A model generated the notes under the pieces. The model saw only the letters and a program-made list of their open reading frames with translations, was not told the origin of the DNA and searched no databases. 64,000 nucleotides of DNA from Avimicrobium caecorum (GTDB taxonomy: Bacteria; Bacillota; Clostridia; Oscillospirales; Ruminococcaceae), in the NCBI GenBank assembly GCA_904394705.1, contig CAJFNJ010000008.1, positions 1 to 64,000 of the forward strand, given 5' to 3'. Each line of letters starts with the position of its first letter. The first letter of the stretch is position 1. A program made the translations under genes and the position numbers. Below are positions 1-8,057 of the stretch, in pieces.

Positions 1-48
1 TGTGCATCGCTTCGAGCTTTTTGTCTCTCGCTCTCGGCGACATTGATT

Positions 49-77
49 ATTATATCAGCTTATCCCCTCCCTGTCAA
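49..77 (-). promoter_or_regulatory. Sigma-A promoter firing leftward out of the window
   Basis: On the minus strand a perfect -35 TTGACA (72-77) and a perfect -10 TATAAT (49-54) are separated by 17 bp. It would drive a gene beyond the left edge, whose identity cannot be seen here. Confidence 0.75.
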
Positions 78-191
78 CACCTTTTTTGAATTTATTTCGC
101 ACTTTTTTCAAAAACCTGCATAAATGGCTTCATATCGCGGAAAATAAGCTATGAACAAATCCCTTTTACCGCTATAAAGGAGGTCAAATCC

Positions 192-398
192 ATGAAAAAG
201 CATTCCAAGCCCTCTCCCCAGCCCGAACATTGTGAAGGGAATCTCACCCGTCCCGGAACTGCCTCCCAGCTCCATGGCGCCTATGAGTTCCAAGCCATCA
301 CACCCAACCACAAGGACGGGCGCACTGCCCCGGATGGCAGTATTCCCCTGGATCAGGTGATCGAAGCCAAGGAGTTCGTTGAAGAGAACCAGAAGTAA
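192..398 (+). CDS. Small DUF3787-like (spore-surface-like) protein
   Basis: A 68-residue soluble protein with no signal peptide or membrane segment. The start is fixed by the strong Shine-Dalgarno AAAGGAGG about 8 bases before the ATG. The C-terminal motif IPLDQVIEAKEFVEENQK resembles the end of the short DUF3787/CDIF630_02480-type proteins of sporulating Clostridia, which are described as spore-surface proteins; this is a match from memory and the weakest part of the call. A GCATA box (118-122) and GGAAAATAA (139-147), 16 bp apart, vaguely resemble a forespore-type promoter. The gene stands alone, facing the MATE gene, and shares a terminator with it. Confidence 0.55.
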   Translation: MKKHSKPSPQPEHCEGNLTRPGTASQLHGAYEFQAITPNHKDGRTAPDGSIPLDQVIEAKEFVEENQK

Positions 399-416
399 CC
401 CCATTTGACGCAAATA

Positions 417-448
417 AAAAAGCTGTGTCAGAGATGACACAGCTTTTT
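417..448. terminator. Bidirectional terminator between converging genes
   Basis: A 14-bp perfect stem (AAAAAGCTGTGTCA, loop GAGA, then the complement) with A-run and T-run on its two sides. It serves the small gene on the plus strand and the MATE gene on the minus strand. Confidence 0.9.
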
Positions 449-452
449 GTTT

Positions 453-1910
453 TTATTCCTGCTCTGCGGGAGTCTGGTTGACAGGGTCAAACCGGCTGCT
501 CTGCGTCTTCAGACGCTCCACAGCCTTGCCGGCCCACTTGCCGCGGCGGAACCGCAGCAGACAGATCAGGCCACGGAAATTGAGATCCAGGCACATGGCA
601 ATCCAGATGCCGGTCAGCCCCATACCCATTACCAAAGAGAGGATATAGGACAGCGGAATGCGGATGCCCCACATGCAGCCGGCAGCCATATAGAATGCCC
701 ACTTGGAATCGCCGGCGCCACGGAACGAACCCGAGGACACAGTGGATGTAGCCAGCATGGGCTGGGCAAAGGCCTCGATCATCAGGACGCTGGCTCCCAG
801 CGCAATCACTTCCATATCGCTGGAGAAAATGCCCATCAGCTGCTTGGGGAACAGGAACAGCACCAGCCCGCCGAACAGCGCAATGGCAATGGCGACCTTG
901 ATACAGGTCTTGCCGTACATCTGCGCCTTATGGATGTCACCGGCGCCCACCGACTGCCCGACCAGGGTGGTAGCAGCATAGGCAATGCCTTCGCCCGGCA
1001 GATAGGAGATGGACTCAGCGGTATTGGCGAGGTGGTGTGCTGCCAGCGGAAGAGTGCCCAGTCCGGTAACCAGACGGGTGGAAACCACCTGACCAGAGGC
1101 CACAATTGCACGCTCAAACGCAACCGGGGTACCGATACCGATCATGCGCAGGATGATGTTCTTCTGCGGGTGCAGGCAGGTGTGCAGCGGCACCTTGAGC
1201 GGATTCTCCCGGATCATAACGGCACTAAACATGAACAGTCCCACGAATGTGTTGGACACAGCAGTACCGAAAGCCGCGCCGGAAACTCCCCAACCTGCGC
1301 CCCACATGGTGAATTCATGCCCAAACAGGGACAGGGTCCGGGTATCATAGATAAAGAGGAAATTCAGAACGCAGTTGATGAGGTTGCCGGAGATATTCAG
1401 AATCATGGGCGTTTTCATATTGCCAAGACTTCGCATCGTGGGCGAAAATACCATCGCCAGGATGGAGAAGGGCACACCCATCAGATAGATGCGCACATAA
1501 TCCTGTGCCAGCGGAATCACTTCGGGGGCGCCGCCCATCCAGATCGGAATGAATGGGGCGATCATCTGCAGCAGGATTCCTGCCACGATTCCCACGGAAA
1601 TACAGGTAAATACCGCTGTCCGCACTACATTCCGGGCTCCTTCGATGTCATTGGCGCCGGCTCGCTGGGCAATCTGGACCGAAAAGCCTACGCCCATGGC
1701 GCTGAGTATACCGCCGATCAGCCAGACACAGGAGGAGTTGATTCCCACTGCCGCTGTTGCCGACGCACCCAGTACACCTACCATCGCCGTATCCACATAG
1801 GTTACAGCGGTGAACATGATCTGTTCAAGGATCGCCGGAAGCGAAAGCCTTAGCACTGTTTTTACCGGCGACTCCTGCCGTCCGATAATACTAATGTTTT
1901 TCTCTTGCAT
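453..1910 (-). CDS. MATE family multidrug/cation antiporter
   Basis: A 485-residue polytopic inner-membrane protein of the MatE/NorM type, at the normal family length with about 12 hydrophobic segments. The N-terminal stretch reading LPAILEQIMFTAVTYVDTAM is typical of MATE helix 1, and a second MatE repeat begins near residue 250 (GIGTPVAFERAIVASGQVV). Such proteins export cationic drugs or metabolites using a Na+ or H+ gradient; the substrate cannot be told from sequence. The ATG is preceded by GGGAGAA. In the 99-bp space upstream the minus-strand transcript can form a hairpin around 1951-1975 with two G-U pairs. DUF4364 lies upstream on the same strand, so the two may be co-transcribed. Confidence 0.93.
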   Translation of the reverse strand: MQEKNISIIGRQESPVKTVLRLSLPAILEQIMFTAVTYVDTAMVGVLGASATAAVGINSSCVWLIGGILSAMGVGFSVQIAQRAGANDIEGARNVVRTAVFTCISVGIVAGILLQMIAPFIPIWMGGAPEVIPLAQDYVRIYLMGVPFSILAMVFSPTMRSLGNMKTPMILNISGNLINCVLNFLFIYDTRTLSLFGHEFTMWGAGWGVSGAAFGTAVSNTFVGLFMFSAVMIRENPLKVPLHTCLHPQKNIILRMIGIGTPVAFERAIVASGQVVSTRLVTGLGTLPLAAHHLANTAESISYLPGEGIAYAATTLVGQSVGAGDIHKAQMYGKTCIKVAIAIALFGGLVLFLFPKQLMGIFSSDMEVIALGASVLMIEAFAQPMLATSTVSSGSFRGAGDSKWAFYMAAGCMWGIRIPLSYILSLVMGMGLTGIWIAMCLDLNFRGLICLLRFRRGKWAGKAVERLKTQSSRFDPVNQTPAEQE

Positions 1911-2009
1911 AGTTCTCCCTCAACAATAAAAAATTTTTTCAAATGAAAGAGTGCGGCCAAAGACCACACCCTTCAATGCAGATATTGAGCGCTCACAAAG
2001 CAAATGCTG

Positions 2010-2606
2010 TCAGGAACGGGTATGATCCAGAATATCCCGTACCGTATCCTCATCACCGGTGAGCATGGCAATGATTCCTCTATAAAGAAACGCCGGGTCA
2101 TTGTAAAAATGTTCCCGGATCTGATCGCAGTCACTCTCTTTGGGAACAAACAGCGTCAGACTCATCAAATCACTGCCAATATCAGTGATCCGCAGTGTGA
2201 TATTGTATCCATCACTGACCTGTTCCACCCTGACTTCATTGTCCCGTTCGATCCGCTGCCGGAGATAATAATCCTGTGCAGCCTTCAGGGTTGTTTCCCG
2301 GATGGCTGCCGGCACATCCTTTTCGAACATGGTCGAAGTCTTGATGCCCAGATCGGTAATATAAAAACGCTCCACTCCGTCAATTTCCTTTTTGGAAACA
2401 ATATGTCCGGAATGCAGCAGCCGACTGATCTCCTGAGAGTATTCAAAATAATTGGCGATACCCTTGGAACGGAAAACCTCATTGATCTCCGCAAAACTCA
2501 TACCCCGATGGATATGGTGCAGCAGATAACAGATCAGGATCTTGATCTCCAGCCCTTCCGTAAGACCGCCTGGGCGGACATCAGCCGTAAATGCGTTTCT
2601 GTCCAC
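2010..2606 (-). CDS. DUF4364 family winged-helix protein
   Basis: A 198-residue cytoplasmic protein recognised as DUF4364 by its N-terminal winged-helix-like segment (residues about 15-75: ILICYLLHHIHRGMSFAEIN, then FEYSQEISRLLHSGHIV). The family is common in Clostridia and has no established function; a DNA-binding role is inferred from the fold only. The start is GTG, chosen because GGAGGAGGG sits 6 bases upstream; an overlapping ATG 5 bases earlier is out of frame. A promoter TTTTCA (2656-2661), 17 bp, TATGAT (2633-2638) lies just upstream. Confidence 0.85.
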   Translation of the reverse strand: MDRNAFTADVRPGGLTEGLEIKILICYLLHHIHRGMSFAEINEVFRSKGIANYFEYSQEISRLLHSGHIVSKKEIDGVERFYITDLGIKTSTMFEKDVPAAIRETTLKAAQDYYLRQRIERDNEVRVEQVSDGYNITLRITDIGSDLMSLTLFVPKESDCDQIREHFYNDPAFLYRGIIAMLTGDEDTVRDILDHTRS

Positions 2607-2632
2607 GGCATTCCCTCCTCCCTTTCCATTCT

Positions 2633-2661
2633 ATCATACAACATATTCTGACAAATGAAAA
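2633..2661 (-). promoter_or_regulatory. Promoter of the DUF4364 gene
   Basis: Minus-strand TTTTCA (2656-2661) and TATGAT (2633-2638) with 17-bp spacing, ending 27 bp before the GTG start. Confidence 0.55.
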
Positions 2662-2671
2662 GTATTTATTC

Positions 2672-2688
2672 TTCGTTTACAAAACGAA
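2672..2688. promoter_or_regulatory. Operator-like palindrome TTCGTTT-ACA-AAACGAA
   Basis: A perfect 7-bp inverted repeat with a 3-base centre in the divergent intergenic region between DUF4364 and the VTT protein. It sits about 10 bp upstream of the DUF4364 -35 box and about 75 bp before the VTT start. It has no U-run, so it is more like a protein-binding site than a terminator. Confidence 0.4.
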
Positions 2689-2763
2689 CTTGAAGAATTT
2701 ATGTTTTAACTATAAAATAGTAGCAGAATTATAGCAAATAATACAGTCAGGAAGGCGGGTATT

Positions 2764-3483
2764 ATGCAGAAAAATATCAAAAAATATATGCTGGTCCTCC
2801 TGGCAGTCCTGCTTGGAGCCCTGCTGACTGTATGTGCCATTCCGGTGGCGCAATGGCTCAGCATCCCGGAAAACCGCAGCCTGGTCTGGCAGAAAATCGA
2901 TGCCCTCGGTCCCTGGGGCGCTGTGATCTTCCTGGTGATCCAGATCCTCCAGGTGGTGATCGCCTTTATCCCCGGTGAACCGGTGGAACTGGCAGCCGGA
3001 CTTCTGTATGGCACCTGGGGCGGCCTGCTGATCTGCCTGACCGGCGTTCTGCTCGGCTCCTCCATGATCTTTGCCATTGTGCGCCGGTTCGGGCGTCCGC
3101 TGGTACAGCGTCTGGTGGATGAGGAGTCCATCCAGAAGTATGCCTTCCTCACCGATGCCCGCAAGCTGGACACCCTGATTTTCCTGATGTTCCTGATCCC
3201 CGGCACCCCGAAAGACACCCTCAACTACCTCTGCCCTCTCACTTCCATCAGTCCGGTGCGATTCCTGGTGCTGTCCACCTTTGCACGCATTCCCTCGGTA
3301 ATATCCTCCACCTTCGCCGGAGCCAACTTCGCTGAGGGCAATCTGCTGGCCTCGGTGATCGTGCTTGGAATCACCAGCGCGGTGGGACTGCTGGGCATCC
3401 GTTACGAACATGTGCTCACCGATCACCTCAACCGCTCGGCTGCCCGGTTCCGGGAGCGGATGAACAGCGGAAAACATCAGTAA
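2764..3483 (+). CDS. TVP38/TMEM64 (VTT domain) membrane protein
   Basis: A 239-residue integral membrane protein. The N-terminal hydrophobic helix, the segment reading IPGEPVELAAGLLYGTWGG (about residues 75-95) and the later FLIPGTPKDTLNYL are the signature of the VTT/SNARE-associated (DedA-like) domain. Family members have been linked to lipid scrambling and membrane homeostasis; the role here is inferred. The ATG is preceded by AGGAAGG. It is a monocistronic gene divergent from DUF4364, with a TATAAA box at 2711-2716. Confidence 0.9.
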   Translation: MQKNIKKYMLVLLAVLLGALLTVCAIPVAQWLSIPENRSLVWQKIDALGPWGAVIFLVIQILQVVIAFIPGEPVELAAGLLYGTWGGLLICLTGVLLGSSMIFAIVRRFGRPLVQRLVDEESIQKYAFLTDARKLDTLIFLMFLIPGTPKDTLNYLCPLTSISPVRFLVLSTFARIPSVISSTFAGANFAEGNLLASVIVLGITSAVGLLGIRYEHVLTDHLNRSAARFRERMNSGKHQ

Positions 3484-3568
3484 TCTTTATTTTGCTCTTG
3501 AATTAGAAAATAATCTATTGTAAAATGAAAGTGTGCAGAGATGCCAGCCACAGAAGGAGAATTATACT

Positions 3569-3907
3569 ATGGATATTGTAGAACGCATCCGCCAGCTTTG
3601 CGCCCGGAATGACATCAGCATCGCTGCCCTGGAACGGCAGCTTAACTTCGGCAATGGCACCATCGGTCGATGGAGTACTGCCTCCCCCACTGTGGAACGC
3701 CTGGGAAAGGTGGCAGACTACTTCGGGGTCAGCGTGGATTACCTCACTGGACGGGAACAGCAGGAAACTCTGGACAATCTCTATCTGAGCTGCCTGCGGC
3801 GGGCCCAGAGCCAGGGAATTGATCCCCGGGATCTGGAGCTGGCTGTCAATACGATTCTGCAGCTGAGAAAGCAGGATGGAATAAAGCATGAGCCAAATCA
3901 GAAATAA
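3569..3907 (+). CDS. XRE-type helix-turn-helix regulator (ImmR-like)
   Basis: A 112-residue protein with a helix-turn-helix in residues 1-60 (IRQLCARNDISIAALERQL, then IGRWSTASPTVERLGKVADY) followed by a short helical tail. An upstream in-frame ATG at 3533 has no ribosome site, while the ATG at 3569 follows AGAAGGAGA by 8 bases. Its 3' end overlaps the following ImmA-like protease gene by 20 bp, showing translational coupling. In ICEBs1-like elements the analogous pair is a repressor and the protease that removes it. No integrase or other mobile genes are nearby. Confidence 0.85.
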   Translation: MDIVERIRQLCARNDISIAALERQLNFGNGTIGRWSTASPTVERLGKVADYFGVSVDYLTGREQQETLDNLYLSCLRRAQSQGIDPRDLELAVNTILQLRKQDGIKHEPNQK

Positions 3908-4589
3908 AGCAGAACTCTATCAGGCTGCGGCAGCGCTCCGCCGACAGCTCTGCCTGCCGGAACGCTGCACTTCCGGAGTGGTATTTGACCGTATTCAGTC
4001 CCAGCCCGGAATTCAGATCGCATTCCTCCCCTTCCAGTCCCTGGCCCTGCGAGGAATGTGCTCCCCTGGCAAACCAGGGCAGGAGGACATTATCCTGCTG
4101 TCCAGCCGCCTTACCGGTCGGGAGCGTGGATTTTATGCCGTCCATGAGTGGCTCCACCTGTGCTGGCATCGGGACGCCAGCAAATCCCCCTTCCTGTGCG
4201 GGGAATACCGCTTCCCCCAGCAGGACAGCTTCCTGGAATGGCAGGCCAACGAGGGCGCAGCCGAGATCCTGATGCCATGGCGTCAGGTGGTGGAGCTGGT
4301 GCTGGAATGCCCGCCTGACCCCGACAGCCGGGAGAGCCTGATCCGGCTCCGGCTGCGGCTGGCTGACCGGTTCGGGGTCAGTGACCAGATGGCAGCGGTG
4401 CGCCTGGAAAGCCTCCGCTATGAGATTGCCTGCGCCCTGGAGGGTCAGAGCCCGGACACCATTGAGCTGCTCTCGGTCCGGGAACAGCAGCGCCGGGGCA
4501 TCCAGGCCCAGTCCCTGGAGGAAAAAGCACGGCTCCTCTTTGCCAAGGAGCAGGAGTACCACCGGCGGCTCCGGAATATCGATATATAA
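3888..4589 (+). CDS. ImmA/IrrE family metallopeptidase
   Basis: A 233-residue cytoplasmic protein with the zinc motif HEWLH (about residue 86) and a downstream glutamate in EWQANEGAAEILMP (about residue 118), the arrangement of ImmA/IrrE (COG2856) peptidases. These enzymes cleave or inactivate a cognate XRE repressor, so the overlapping upstream gene is the likely target. The C-terminal 90 residues are helical and charged, with no recognised domain. A terminator follows directly, so the pair is a complete two-gene operon. Confidence 0.9.
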   Translation: MSQIRNKAELYQAAAALRRQLCLPERCTSGVVFDRIQSQPGIQIAFLPFQSLALRGMCSPGKPGQEDIILLSSRLTGRERGFYAVHEWLHLCWHRDASKSPFLCGEYRFPQQDSFLEWQANEGAAEILMPWRQVVELVLECPPDPDSRESLIRLRLRLADRFGVSDQMAAVRLESLRYEIACALEGQSPDTIELLSVREQQRRGIQAQSLEEKARLLFAKEQEYHRRLRNIDI

Positions 4590-4594
4590 AACAG

Positions 4595-4621
4595 AAAGCA
4601 CAGTCCGCCGGGCTGTGCTTT
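4595..4621 (+). terminator. Terminator of the XRE/ImmA operon
   Basis: AAAGCACAG and CTGTGCTTT form a 9-bp stem with a 9-base loop, followed by TTA. It lies 5 bp after the ImmA stop codon. Confidence 0.8.
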
Positions 4622-4633
4622 TAATATGCGAAA

Positions 4634-4855
4634 AAGACACAGAAACTCCTTGTTCCCGCGCCTGTTCTAAGCCGTGCCGCCATCAGACCTGACAAGGGCC
4701 GGCTGGTCAGGCGGTTGCTGTCAGAACCCGTCCGAAACCATCTCTCTGTGCTGTCCATTCCGGCGGACAGCAGCAGGGTTCCGGAGCGATTGCTCTGCGA
4801 AACTTGCCTGACAAGGAAAAACTGCAGTCGGATCGCTGTGTCCGCTGCAGTTTTT
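4634..4855 (+). ncRNA. Candidate structured non-coding RNA ending in a terminator
   Basis: About 290 bp hold no plausible gene but contain nested complementary segments. TCCTTGT (4647-4653) pairs with ACAAGGA (4811-4817). CCTGAC (4688-4693) pairs with GTCAGG (4706-4711). GAACCC (4724-4729) pairs with GGGTTC (4776-4781). TGCTGTCC (4749-4756) pairs with GGACAGCA (4765-4772). A small GAGC/GCTC hairpin sits at 4784-4795. The block ends in a strong terminator (4817-4855) with a T-run. A TAATAT box (4622-4627) could be its -10. A long rod with a central bubble and about 180-200 nt is reminiscent of 6S RNA, but no 6S consensus was positively recognised. Strand is set by the terminator's T-run; the minus-strand YdjH-like gene converges on it. 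Confidence 0.35.
4817..4855. terminator. Strong terminator hairpin
   Basis: AAAAACTGCAG (4817-4827) pairs with CTGCAGTTTTT (4845-4855), extended inside by CGGA/TCCG across a one-base bulge. The A-run and T-run on the two sides let it act in both directions, ending the candidate RNA and the YdjH-like operon. Confidence 0.85.
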
Positions 4856-4910
4856 AGTATAATATAACTATGTAAAGGCCAAATGGTTTACAGGTTAAAT
4901 CCGCATGAAA

Positions 4911-5741
4911 TCAGAACTTTCTTCTGGAACTGCTGAAGCTGCGTCCCGAAGAGGAGGTTCTGAATCCCGAGGAACCTGACGACCGGCTGGGTGGATTTTT
5001 AGGAATATGCCGCACCGAAACGCTCTTGTTGACAAAGACATCCTGGCGGACACTCAGGTCCACGGTGGTGTTGTTCCGGACGTTGTAAACCGCGTCCCGG
5101 ACGGGGGTGCCGTACCGCTTTGCCACGAATACATAGACCAGGATAGTACATGCGCTTCCCGCAACCACTGCCGCCACAAGAAAGACAACGGGATAGCCTC
5201 CAAGCGGCTGGTCGTCCGGCGCTGTGTGGGCACCGGTGTACTGTCCGTTCTCGTATTCCCCGCTCACCTCACGGCGCTTGATGACACTGGTGGCCTTCCC
5301 CAGCATGGCATGCATACTGTCGGCATACTCGCCGTCAGCCAGCTCATCATAGCCTGCATCGATCACCGTATCCAGGTCGGTATTCAGCAGCACATACTTG
5401 GTTTCACCCGAAGCACAGGCAACAACGTCCCGGGTCGCCATATTGATGTACAGGATCACACCGCTGCGGTTGCTGCCAAGGCCAAAGCCGTTGGCATCAT
5501 AGAAGTCCTGGGCCCGGAGCTCCGGATCATTGACGCTGCCGTCCTGTTCGGTGAGAATGACTGCATCCGCCTGTACATCCGCCTGGAACTGTTCAATGCG
5601 CTTCTCCAGCTCCGCTTCCTCCACATCGGTGAAGATGTCAGCGTTATCGAAAACATGCTGTTCCGGCTCCGCGCCCCAGGCCGGAGTCAGACAGAGGGTC
5701 ATCACAAACACTGCCGCAAAGGCAGAAATCAGACGCTTCAT
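4911..5741 (-). CDS. TPM-domain membrane protein (YdjH/YgcG-like)
   Basis: A 276-residue exported protein: signal peptide (residues 1-23, cleavage after PAWG-A), a TPM domain (about 30-160; VFDNADIFTDVEEAELEKRI and the later SGVILYINMATRDV are diagnostic), one membrane helix (about 183-207), and a Ser/Gly/Arg-rich tail (about 240-276). In Bacillus subtilis the homologous YdjH is encoded beside YdjG and YdjI, which act with the stress protein PspA at the membrane; the same partners lie upstream here. Its ATG overlaps the previous stop by 4 bp, so it is translationally coupled. It is the last gene of the operon and meets the terminator at 4817-4855. Confidence 0.85.
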   Translation of the reverse strand: MKRLISAFAAVFVMTLCLTPAWGAEPEQHVFDNADIFTDVEEAELEKRIEQFQADVQADAVILTEQDGSVNDPELRAQDFYDANGFGLGSNRSGVILYINMATRDVVACASGETKYVLLNTDLDTVIDAGYDELADGEYADSMHAMLGKATSVIKRREVSGEYENGQYTGAHTAPDDQPLGGYPVVFLVAAVVAGSACTILVYVFVAKRYGTPVRDAVYNVRNNTTVDLSVRQDVFVNKSVSVRHIPKNPPSRSSGSSGFRTSSSGRSFSSSRRKF

Positions 5742-6799
5742 ATCAACAGCCCTCCGATCATCAGAAGAACAGCCGCAACACCCAGGCCAGCCAGCACTGC
5801 ATCGCGAAGCAGTTTTTTCCGGTCAAGAGGCAGAATGCCTGCCACCTTGCCGGTCTGTCCATTCATGGAATAGTAGTACTTTTTCTGGTCGGCTCCTGTA
5901 TAGACAAAAGCCCAGACCGGAAACAGCGCATACTGATAGTCCTTGCGCTTGACATCCGAATCCAGCGAGGAATTGTAGACCGAATCATATCCTGTCACTG
6001 TGTCCCGCAGAAGATTCTCGGTATATTTATGGATGTCGTCCTGGAAAACCGGCTCCAGCGCATCGGTCTCCAGGTTCCGGATCTCCGCCCGGAAGCCGGA
6101 AAGATAGGGCATCTTGAACGGAATTGCCTCCAGAACCCGGTAAGGCATAACGCCATCCGCCAGTTCCCGGCCCTCACTGTCCAGTGCACAGCGGGTCAGA
6201 TCCTCAAAATGTAGATCGCCCTGGCGATGGATGCGGTAAACAGAGGTTTCGGTGTACTCATTGCGGCTGTCCCGCCAGACACGAACCCGATTGGCATTGG
6301 CTGTGTAGTTTGCCGATGTATCGCAGTCCAGCACCCAGTAGGGATAGTAAACCCCCATGAAGTACTCGGTCTTACCGGTGTCGAAGTATCCTTTGGGCAC
6401 ATAGCGCTTTTTCGCCACCCACTCATAGAACCGGCGCTCTGCCTCTTCCCGGGTGAATGCAAAGGGGATTACACGGTCGGGATGGAACTCTCCCTGCAGA
6501 CGGCCTTCCAGCACCACCGGGCTGTGACAGTACAGGCAGCTGGTCGCCGCTGTTGTTTCAGTGGTGACGATCTGAGCGCCGCAGCTCGGGCAGGTGTAGA
6601 GAACGACTGTCTCCTCTTTTCCCTCTTCCTCCGCCGGCTCCTGCACAATCGTCTGCTCGCTGCTCTGAGCCGGTTCATACTCCTGCAGCTCCTCCTCCGA
6701 GAAGGAAGAACCACAGAAAGAGCACTCAAACCTCTGGCTCTCCGGTGAAAATTCCAGCGGAGCGCCGCAGTTTGGACATTTATAGGCTACAACTGCCAT
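5738..6799 (-). CDS. Zinc-ribbon membrane protein (YdjG-like)
   Basis: A 353-residue protein with two N-terminal zinc ribbons (CPNCGAPL at about residue 9 with CSFCG at about 27; CPSCGAQI at about 75 with CLYCH at about 94), a large soluble region with repeated Trp/Tyr motifs (YYPYWVLDCD), and a C-terminal hydrophobic anchor (about 332-352). This layout matches YdjG of B. subtilis, which helps recruit PspA. It sits between the SPFH gene (12 bp upstream) and the TPM gene (4-bp overlap). The exact role in this organism, which shows no PspA here, is inferred. Confidence 0.8.
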   Translation of the reverse strand: MAVVAYKCPNCGAPLEFSPESQRFECSFCGSSFSEEELQEYEPAQSSEQTIVQEPAEEEGKEETVVLYTCPSCGAQIVTTETTAATSCLYCHSPVVLEGRLQGEFHPDRVIPFAFTREEAERRFYEWVAKKRYVPKGYFDTGKTEYFMGVYYPYWVLDCDTSANYTANANRVRVWRDSRNEYTETSVYRIHRQGDLHFEDLTRCALDSEGRELADGVMPYRVLEAIPFKMPYLSGFRAEIRNLETDALEPVFQDDIHKYTENLLRDTVTGYDSVYNSSLDSDVKRKDYQYALFPVWAFVYTGADQKKYYYSMNGQTGKVAGILPLDRKKLLRDAVLAGLGVAAVLLMIGGLLI

Positions 6800-6811
6800 A
6801 TACTGCCTCCT

Positions 6812-8041
6812 TTATTCCACTTTGGTGCCGCAGTTCGGGCAGAATTTAGCATTGGGAGACAGTTTTTCGCCGCAGTTTGTGCAGAACCGTGCTGTGGGAC
6901 GAGCCTTGCCGCAATTCGGGCAGAACTTGCCGCCATGGTTCTTGGAGCCGCACTCGCAGATCCAGTCCTCTGCCGATGCAGCCGGCGTCTCCTGCTTGGG
7001 GGCATCAGCCGGTTCAGCAGGAGCAGCCGGACGGGCGGCCGCAGCCTCCCGCTGGGCCTGGTTGGCCTGGGAAGCAGCGCCGACAAAGCTGCCGCCGGCA
7101 TTCATTCCAAGGCCCATGCCCATAAAGCCTGCCATACTGCCGGCAGAGTTGGAACCAGCAGCCTCCAGGCCACGGGCAACCGAGCCCTGGACATAGCCTT
7201 CCCGGACATTGGGATCACTGAGCATAGCACCCTGATTGCGCATATTGATGAGCTTCTGGCTCTCCTCCGAGTAGGACAGGCCAGCCAGACCCACCGATAC
7301 CACTTCCATACCACGCAGGTCCTTCCAGTCATCGTCCAGAATATCAGCCATGTAACGGGAGAGCTCCATGTTCTTGGAAGTCACATGGGAGATCCGCACG
7401 CCGTCTGCCGACATCTGGTTGATGGCTGCCTGGAGCGCACCCAGGAATTCCGACAGATACTGCTCATTGATGTCGGAGATGTCCACATGCTCCGCATTCT
7501 TGGGAATGGCTTCGGTATAGAACTTGATGGGGTCCACTACCTTGATGGAATAGGTGCCGAATGCCCGCAGGAACAGTTCCGAATTATAGAAGGAGTCAAA
7601 GTAGTTGACCGGATTGGTGGTGCCGAACTTGATGCCCTTGATCTCCTGCAGATTGACATAAAAGACCTTCTGGGCATAGGGAGTTGTGCCGCCAAAACGC
7701 ACACGGTTAAAGGATTCCTTGACCGAATCCCCAAGATCGCCATTGAAGAGCGAAGGCTCTGAGGAATTGTTGACGGTGTAGTAACCTTCCTCGGCAGTAT
7801 AATCGACGATCTTGCCGCCGTCTACCAGCAGCATGAACTGATTGGGATATACATGGATCACCGAACCGTTGGATACAACGGCAGAGGTCCGCTTTGTGTT
7901 GGAGTTGCGCTCTCCCTGGCGCATCTGCACACCGGCAGTAAATACTGTACGGTCACTCATCTGATCCGGTTCGATCACTTCCAGCCACTGATCTGCCAGT
8001 GCGCCGCTTACTGCGTCTGTTACCGCACGAATGATTCCCAT
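6812..8041 (-). CDS. SPFH-domain protein with C-terminal zinc ribbons (YdjI-like)
   Basis: A 409-residue cytoplasmic protein. Residues about 1-250 form an SPFH/virion-core-like domain of the YdjI type (start MGIIRAVTDAVSGALADQWL is characteristic). A Gly/Met-rich low-complexity stretch (about 285-325) and an Ala/Pro linker lead to a triple zinc ribbon (CECGSKNHGGKFCPNCG, CTNCGEKL, CPNCGTKVE). YdjI-type proteins scaffold membrane-stress assemblies. It lies 16 bp after the Tim44-like gene and 12 bp before the YdjG-like gene. ATG is preceded by AGAAAGGAATG. Confidence 0.88.
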   Translation of the reverse strand: MGIIRAVTDAVSGALADQWLEVIEPDQMSDRTVFTAGVQMRQGERNSNTKRTSAVVSNGSVIHVYPNQFMLLVDGGKIVDYTAEEGYYTVNNSSEPSLFNGDLGDSVKESFNRVRFGGTTPYAQKVFYVNLQEIKGIKFGTTNPVNYFDSFYNSELFLRAFGTYSIKVVDPIKFYTEAIPKNAEHVDISDINEQYLSEFLGALQAAINQMSADGVRISHVTSKNMELSRYMADILDDDWKDLRGMEVVSVGLAGLSYSEESQKLINMRNQGAMLSDPNVREGYVQGSVARGLEAAGSNSAGSMAGFMGMGLGMNAGGSFVGAASQANQAQREAAAARPAAPAEPADAPKQETPAASAEDWICECGSKNHGGKFCPNCGKARPTARFCTNCGEKLSPNAKFCPNCGTKVE

Positions 8042-8057
8042 ATACTGTCATTCCTTT

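Noticed and set aside
3569..4589. Prophage or integrative element around the XRE/ImmA pair
   Set aside because: No integrase, attachment repeats, transfer or structural genes were seen in the flanking 10 kb.
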